The notes below the pieces were generated by a model. That model was not told where the DNA came from. It did not search any database and worked only from the letters and a program-made list of their open reading frames with translations. 64,000 nucleotides of DNA from JAFEBO01 sp044221315 (GTDB lineage Bacteria > Planctomycetota > Phycisphaerae > Phycisphaerales > UBA1924). Below are positions 59,214 to 64,000 of the stretch, piece by piece (the first letter of the stretch is position 1; every line of letters begins with the position of its first letter). Position numbers and translations under genes: made by a program. The stretch lies in the NCBI GenBank assembly GCA_044221315.1, contig JBGAPK010000013.1, positions 1 to 64,000 on the forward strand, written 5' to 3'.

Positions 59214-60641
59214 ATGGATCGCGGCGATTTGTGGGCCACACAACGAGACCAGCTCCGCCGGGCGGTCGAGCCGCTGGCGGTGCGGATGCGCCCGCGAAAC
59301 CTCGAGGAATTCGCGGGCCAGCAGCACATCCTGGGTTCGGGAAAGTTGCTCCGGCGGATGCTCGAGGCCGACGTTATCACGTCGCTGATCCTGCACGGCC
59401 CCCCCGGCACGGGCAAAACCACGCTCGCCGAACTGATCGCGCAGTTCACCAAGCGCCACTTCGAGCGGGAGAACGCCTCGAGCGTCGGCGTGAAGCGCAT
59501 CCGGGAGATCCTGGACGAGGCGGCGATCCGGCTGGAGCGGAGCGGGCGACGCACCGTGCTTTTCCTCGACGAGATCCACCGCTTCACCAAGCCGCAGCAG
59601 GACGTGCTGCTGGCGGATGTGGAACGGGGCATCCTGACGTTGGTCGGCGCGACGACGGAGAACCCGCTCTTCGCGGTCAATAGCGCGCTCGTCAGCCGCA
59701 GCACGCTCTTCAGGCTGGAGCCCCTGAGTGAAGAGGAGATCGTCGGTGTCCTGAAGCGGGGGATCACCGACAAGGAACGCGGCTTCGGCTCGCTCGATCT
59801 CCGCGTAGACGACGATGCACTCAAAGTCTGGGCGACCAAGAGCGACGGCGACGCGCGGCGGGCGTTGACGGCGCTGGAAGTGGCGGTGTTGTCGGAAGGC
59901 GTCAAGGTATCGAGGTGTCAAGGTGCCGAGGGAAATTCTGCCTCGGGCTTGACACCTCGACACCTCGACACCTCGACACCTTTTCAAATCGATCGCCGTG
60001 CCGCCGAAGACTCGATTCAACAAAAAGCCGCCGTCTACGACGGCACCGGCGATGAGCATTACAACTCGATCAGCGCCTTCATTAAGAGCGTGCGCGGGAG
60101 CGATCCGGATGCGGCCGTCTATTGGCTTGCGCGCATGCTCGACGCCGGAGAAGACCCGCGGTTCATCGCCCGGCGTCTGGCCATTCTCGCGAGCGAGGAC
60201 ATCGGCAACGCCGACCCCCGAGGCATCCTGGTCGCCCAGAGCGCCTGGGAACTGCTCGAACGCATCGGCATGCCCGAGGGACGCATCATCCTCGCGCAGG
60301 CAACGACGTACCTCGCGCTCGCGCCCAAGAGCAACGCGAGCTATGTTGCAATCGACGAAGCGATGTTGGATGTGAAAGAAGGACGCACGATCCCCGTGCC
60401 TGTTCACCTCCGCGACGGCAACGCCGCCCCGCCAGCCCCCGGCGGCACCGCCAACGGCACCGGCTATCGCTACAGCCACGGCGATGCCGGGGCCGTGAAC
60501 GATCAGGACTACCTCGGCGTTGAGAAAACGTACTACCGGCCAACCGATCGCGGCGCGGAAAAAGCAATGGCCGAACGCCTCGAAGAACTTCGCAAGCTCC
60601 GAAGCAAGGGCCGCGCCCGGAAGGGCGGAAGCGCCCCATGA
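59214..60641 (+). CDS. rarA: Replication-associated recombination protein A (RarA/MgsA), with in-frame repeat insertion
   Basis: 475 residues, a clamp-loader-like AAA+ ATPase acting at stalled forks. Seen: PLAVRMRPRNLEEFAGQ, Walker A GPPGTGKTT (62-70), Walker B FLDEIHRF, TTENPLF, the sensor region, DGDARRALTALE, and the C-terminal tetramer domain from RAAEDSIQQKAAVYDG to RGSDPDAAVYWLARML. Residues about 231-257 (SRCQGAEGNSASGLTPRHLD) are absent from the family and are encoded by a repeat. AAAGG sits about ten bases before ATG 59214; an ATG at 59133 is weaker. Overlaps the cyclo-ligase gene by four bases. Confidence 0.95.
   Translation: MDRGDLWATQRDQLRRAVEPLAVRMRPRNLEEFAGQQHILGSGKLLRRMLEADVITSLILHGPPGTGKTTLAELIAQFTKRHFERENASSVGVKRIREILDEAAIRLERSGRRTVLFLDEIHRFTKPQQDVLLADVERGILTLVGATTENPLFAVNSALVSRSTLFRLEPLSEEEIVGVLKRGITDKERGFGSLDLRVDDDALKVWATKSDGDARRALTALEVAVLSEGVKVSRCQGAEGNSASGLTPRHLDTSTPFQIDRRAAEDSIQQKAAVYDGTGDEHYNSISAFIKSVRGSDPDAAVYWLARMLDAGEDPRFIARRLAILASEDIGNADPRGILVAQSAWELLERIGMPEGRIILAQATTYLALAPKSNASYVAIDEAMLDVKEGRTIPVPVHLRDGNAAPPAPGGTANGTGYRYSHGDAGAVNDQDYLGVEKTYYRPTDRGAEKAMAERLEELRKLRSKGRARKGGSAP
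59904..59982 (+). repeat. Octamer-based inverted repeat inserted inside rarA
   Basis: The right arm holds 3.5 tandem units of CACCTCGA in exact 8-base register (59953-59980). The left arm (59904-59931) is its inverted complement with fewer units (AAGGTATCGAGGTGTCAAGG). A 9-base spacer (GAAATTCTG) separates the arms. It is translated in frame within RarA. Confidence 0.85.
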
Positions 60642-61246
60642 GTGCCGAACGTCAGGCCGAGAAGGGCAAGCTGCGGGCAAGCCTGCGCCAGGTGTGGGGA
60701 TCCATCGCGAGCGACGAACTCGCCCGCATCTCGGCCGACGCGTGCCGTCGCATTTTGAACCTCCCGGAATGGGTCGGCGCAAAGGCCGTGATGGTCTACC
60801 TCCCAATGCCGGGCGAAGTGGATGTCTCGGCACTGGCGGAAAGCATTCTGACCCGCAAAGCAGTCCTCACGGCTCCGCGGGTTGACATGACCGCGAGAAG
60901 CATGTGCCCCGTGCGATTGGACCGCTGGCCTGTTCCCCAAAGCCCCGCCGAATCGAAATCGTCGGGGATGGTGGTCCCGCTGCCGCCCGAGAACGGCCCG
61001 GAGTTCCCCATCGGGCAACTCGATCTGGTGATCGTGCCCGGGCGCGCGTTTGATGCCGCGGGAAACCGGCTGGGACGCGGGGCGGGTTTCTATGATCGGT
61101 TTCTGCTGGACACGCGATTCAGGGCACATGCCATCGGCATCGCCCCGGACTGCGTAATCCTGGAGCGGGTCCCCACCGGGGCAATGGACGCGTCGGTGGA
61201 GATTGTCGTGACCGAGTCCCGCGTGATTCGGTCACTCCCGCGCTGA
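60638..61246 (+). CDS. 5-formyltetrahydrofolate cyclo-ligase
   Basis: 202 residues, the FTHFS/MTHFS family. Converts 5-formyl-THF to methenyl-THF using ATP. Seen: the LRASLRQVW start with a basic AEKGKLR, VMVYLPMPGEVD near 48, and the ATP/substrate block DLVIVPGRAFDAAGNRLGRGAGFYDRFL near 125-155. Overlaps rarA by four bases (ATGA), so it is translationally coupled. FolP in this window belongs to the same cofactor pathway. Confidence 0.93.
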   Translation: MSAERQAEKGKLRASLRQVWGSIASDELARISADACRRILNLPEWVGAKAVMVYLPMPGEVDVSALAESILTRKAVLTAPRVDMTARSMCPVRLDRWPVPQSPAESKSSGMVVPLPPENGPEFPIGQLDLVIVPGRAFDAAGNRLGRGAGFYDRFLLDTRFRAHAIGIAPDCVILERVPTGAMDASVEIVVTESRVIRSLPR

Positions 61247-61316
61247 TTATTCCGCGGCACGGGCGCGGGTCGATAATGGGCCGATTCGGACGGCCCTTTG
61301 TACACGGAGGTAGTAG

Positions 61317-62648
61317 ATGGCTCTTCCCTCACAGACCGAGCGCCAGAGCGAAATCGGTCGGTCGTATGTCTATGGCCAGCGGACCGCCGCGGCGAACGGT
61401 GCGCGAACCGTCCTGATCGTCGCCGCCGTACTTGTGCTCGCGGCGGGAACGATCTGGGGCACGCTTACGGTCATCAACCGTCGCTCGACCACGGGCACCC
61501 TGCCCGGCCCTGAAACCAAGTCCATCAACCCGCGCCAAGTGTCGTTGGGCGCCATCTCGCCGGAGACAGACAAAGGCGCGAAGCCTTCAACGCCCGACTC
61601 GCCCTCTCCCCGCATCGCCCCCGCTGGCGGCACCGCGCCGACATCGCTCAAGACCGACGCCCCGATCATGCCACCTCCGGGCTCCCCCACCACCGTCATT
61701 CCGTCCGCCTCAACGACGGACGCATCGCGCCGACCGGCGCCTGTGGATGTCACCCGCAAGGACCTGACGCCCAACCCCGCGCCGACCCCCACGACCTCGG
61801 GATCGGGAACCGATTCTGCTAATCCCTCCTCGCCTTCGCAGACTGCAAACCTCACCCCGACCGATAGCACCAGCGATGTGATCCGCCAGATCCAGGCCGC
61901 CGATCAGCGCCTGGCGGCGGGCGACCTGCTCCAGGCCCGGGTGCTCCTGAACAAGGCCCTTCGAAACCCCAACGCCGTGCGCGACGATCAGGACCGTATC
62001 CGCCAGAAGCTGACCTCGATCAACGCCGACGTGCTCTTCGGAGCCAAGGTCTTCTCCGGCGATCCGATGGCCGAGGAATACACCGTCAAGTCCGGCGACA
62101 ATCTGATCAGGATCGCCCGCAACCGCGAACTCGCCATCGACTGGCGCCTGCTCGAGCGCATCAACAGCACCAAGAGCGGCAGCCTCCGCATCGGACAGAA
62201 ACTGAAACTGATCCGCGGCCCCTTTCACGCCATCGTCCACAAGGGCGACTATCGCCTCGATCTCTTCCAGGGCTCGCCCGACGATCCCGACAGCTGGATC
62301 TACATCCGGTCGTTTAAGGTCGGCCTGGGCACCGGCAACAGCACGCCCGTCGGCAGCTTTGTCATCAAGCCCAAGAGCAAGTTGGTGAACCCGTACTGGG
62401 TCAACCCGCAGACAGGCCAGAAATTTGCCGCCGACGATCCCAAGAATCCCATCGGCGAGTTCTGGATGGGCATCGAAGGCGTTGGTGATAGCAAGGCCGT
62501 CACCGGCTATGGGCTGCACGGCACGATCGACCCCGATTCCATCGGCAAGCAGCAGTCCATGGGCTGCGTGCGTCTCGGGGATGAGGACATCAAGCTTCTC
62601 TACGAGATGCTGGCGGAGCAGTTCAGCGTTGTGAAGATCGTTCCGTAA
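61317..62648 (+). CDS. L,D-transpeptidase with LysM domain
   Basis: 443 residues. One amino-terminal transmembrane anchor (about 38-60), a long Pro/Thr/Ser-rich linker (70-175), a TPR-like helix pair (about 180-235), a LysM peptidoglycan-binding module (about 252-300: YTVKSGDNLIRIA), and a YkuD catalytic domain (305-443). Catalytic His401 (YGLHGTIDP) and Cys417 (SMGCVRL) are in place. Cross-links or anchors proteins to peptidoglycan at the meso-DAP. GGAGG lies nine bases before ATG 61317. Confidence 0.93.
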   Translation: MALPSQTERQSEIGRSYVYGQRTAAANGARTVLIVAAVLVLAAGTIWGTLTVINRRSTTGTLPGPETKSINPRQVSLGAISPETDKGAKPSTPDSPSPRIAPAGGTAPTSLKTDAPIMPPPGSPTTVIPSASTTDASRRPAPVDVTRKDLTPNPAPTPTTSGSGTDSANPSSPSQTANLTPTDSTSDVIRQIQAADQRLAAGDLLQARVLLNKALRNPNAVRDDQDRIRQKLTSINADVLFGAKVFSGDPMAEEYTVKSGDNLIRIARNRELAIDWRLLERINSTKSGSLRIGQKLKLIRGPFHAIVHKGDYRLDLFQGSPDDPDSWIYIRSFKVGLGTGNSTPVGSFVIKPKSKLVNPYWVNPQTGQKFAADDPKNPIGEFWMGIEGVGDSKAVTGYGLHGTIDPDSIGKQQSMGCVRLGDEDIKLLYEMLAEQFSVVKIVP

Positions 62649-62727
62649 TCGCAGGCCTAGGACCGGCGCCCCGCGATTCGCAACATCGCCCTGTTCGATT
62701 TCCCAAGAACCTCGCGGGAGGCATGCA

Positions 62728-63594
62728 ATGGGCACAATCACCAAGAGCGCCGAACTGCTCAAGCAGAGTTTTCGGGTCCTCCGCCAGGACAAGCAACTGC
62801 TCATCTTTCCGGTGCTGAGCTCGATCGCCTGCCTCGCGGTGTTCATCTCCTTCGCCGCCCCGATGCTCGCGACCGACATCTTTCAGAGCATCCTCGAGAG
62901 CAAGAAGCAGCACGCCCTCTCCGGCGGCATGAAGGCGCTCGCATTCGCCATCGGTTTCGCGTATTACTTCGTCAACTTCTTCGTCGTCGTCTTCTTTAAC
63001 ACCGCGCTCGTGTCGTGCGCGATGCAGCGGTTCGACGGGCAGACGCCGACGGTGCGTGGCGGCATCCGCGCGGCCATCTCGCTTCTGCCGCAGATTCTCG
63101 GGTGGGCTCTGCTCTCCGCGACGGTCGGCATGGTGCTCCGCACGATCGGTGAACGCTTCGGCCCGGTCGGCAAGATCGTCATCGGCCTCATCGGGATGGC
63201 CTGGACGATCGCGACCTATTTCGTCGTGCCGGTGCTGGTGGTCGAGCGGGCCGGGCCGATCGATGCGGTAAAGCGGTCCGTGTCAGTCCTCTCGGAAACG
63301 TGGGGCAAGGCGCTCGTCAGCAACGTCGGGCTCGGCCTGATCAATGTCGGGCTCTTCCTCCTGTGCCTGCTGCCCCTCGGCATCGGAACGGCGATAAGCA
63401 TCGCGATGCAGCACTGGATTCCCGCCGTGATCGGGGGCGCCTTCACGCTCTTGATGCTGATCGCGCTCGCGCTCGTGACGAGCGCGATGCAGGTCATCCT
63501 CGTCGCGGCGCTCTATCGATTCGCTTCGAGCGGCGACGCACCGGCCGGGTTCGATCCGCTCGCCCTGCGCGGCGCCTTCGCTCCGAAGAAGTAA
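62728..63594 (+). CDS. Polytopic membrane protein (DUF6159-like)
   Basis: 288 residues with about six hydrophobic segments, beginning with an amphipathic SAELLKQSFRVLRQDKQLLIFPVLSS stretch. This start and the pattern match DUF6159-type proteins, which resemble glycerophosphoryl diester phosphodiesterase membrane domains; function unknown. GGGAGG is seven bases before ATG 62728. It follows the L,D-transpeptidase by 79 bases. Confidence 0.8.
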   Translation: MGTITKSAELLKQSFRVLRQDKQLLIFPVLSSIACLAVFISFAAPMLATDIFQSILESKKQHALSGGMKALAFAIGFAYYFVNFFVVVFFNTALVSCAMQRFDGQTPTVRGGIRAAISLLPQILGWALLSATVGMVLRTIGERFGPVGKIVIGLIGMAWTIATYFVVPVLVVERAGPIDAVKRSVSVLSETWGKALVSNVGLGLINVGLFLLCLLPLGIGTAISIAMQHWIPAVIGGAFTLLMLIALALVTSAMQVILVAALYRFASSGDAPAGFDPLALRGAFAPKK

Positions 63595-64000
63595 CGCGGC
63601 CATTCGCCCACTACGCCCGGCCAACGCGCCCATCGCACTCCATTTCACGGCTGTGAACGCCGCCTCGCGGTCGAATGGGTCCGCCTTTTTCGCATCCGAA
63701 GAACGCCGTCGGCGCGGCGTCCGATTCAGAGAGCGCGCACACACCAAAAGTGCTCCCATCTCACCCCGAAAAGCCGAATTCAAAAACACGCCGTAAAGCC
63801 CTGCAAAACAAGGGTTTTCAACAATCAAGAATTCCCGCGTATTGCGTCGATTCTGGCGGGTGCCGACCTATCATTCCGGATCGGCATCACGGATCAATGT
63901 TTTTATTCTGTTAGGATATGCCGAATGGGCACTTTTTGAATCATCGAAAGCTCTCACAGCGCTCGGAGAAATCCACTTCCCGATGACCCGCTCCCGCTCC
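63595..64000. other. Terminal region, no gene seen
   Basis: About 406 bases after the last gene. A frame at 63675-63914 (79 residues) has no ribosome-binding site and unusual composition. The stretch from about 63780 is markedly more AT-rich than the rest of the window (TTTTTATTCTGTTAGGATAT near 63900), which suits a promoter for a + strand gene beyond the window. No repeat or RNA seen. Confidence 0.4.

Noticed and set aside
63675..63914. 79-residue frame near the window end
   Set aside because: No ribosome-binding site, Ser/Pro/Lys-rich, in an AT-rich promoter-like region.

Overview
The window is a high-GC, gene-dense bacterial chromosome segment with about 52 protein genes, three tRNA genes and no prophage, insertion sequence, rRNA or CRISPR array. 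Several things point to a planctomycete, most likely a Phycisphaerae-like lineage: two large serine/threonine kinases (one with a CHASE2 sensor), small membrane proteins with CxxC zinc ribbons, a membrane-anchored PulE-like protein beside PilT, many Gly/Pro-rich secreted proteins, and Kdo (LPS) genes together with an L,D-transpeptidase. This assignment is inference from gene content; no marker tree was computed.

Layout. 0-5.4 kb: PilT-type ATPase, a membrane-anchored PulE/GspE homologue with a damaged active site, and a CvpA-like membrane protein, all on the + strand. 5.5-10.9 kb (- strand): a translation and precursor cluster read as tRNA-Gln, glmU-like, prs, rplY, pth, rpsF, ssb, rplI. 11-20 kb (- strand): DUF3303 protein, SWIM protein and SNF2 helicase, tRNA-Lys, waaA, tRNA-Val, ABC exporter. 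20-35 kb (mostly +): kdsA, phoU, an amino-acid permease divergent from an aldehyde dehydrogenase, ftsK, a secreted protein, folP, trxA, a Gfo/Idh oxidoreductase, a ribosomal S1-type protein. 36-49 kb: dut, cupin, glutamine amidotransferase, mutS, alpha-glucan phosphorylase, a CHASE2 kinase with a secreted neighbour, nitroreductase, a frameshifted DUF58 gene and a 3D-domain protein. 49-64 kb: htpX, a second kinase, a stand-alone infC with a structured leader, secreted proteins, a TPR-YggX fusion, pyrD, plsC, rarA, 5-formyl-THF cyclo-ligase, L,D-transpeptidase and a membrane protein.

Most genes are housekeeping: translation (L9, S6, L25, S1, IF3, Pth), nucleotide and folate metabolism (Prs, PyrD, Dut, FolP, cyclo-ligase), DNA repair and segregation (SSB, MutS, RarA, SNF2, FtsK) and envelope (GlmU-like, KdsA, WaaA, PlsC, L,D-transpeptidase).

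The less ordinary signals are: (i) the PilT / pseudo-PulE / CvpA-like cluster; (ii) palindromic or octamer repeat elements inserted in frame inside pyrD and rarA, and related octamer tandem repeats between genes; (iii) an infC leader with two strong hairpins and a likely ATC start; (iv) a DUF58 gene broken by one missing G; (v) a TPR-YggX fusion; (vi) -10-like hexamers placed exactly where leaderless transcripts would begin.
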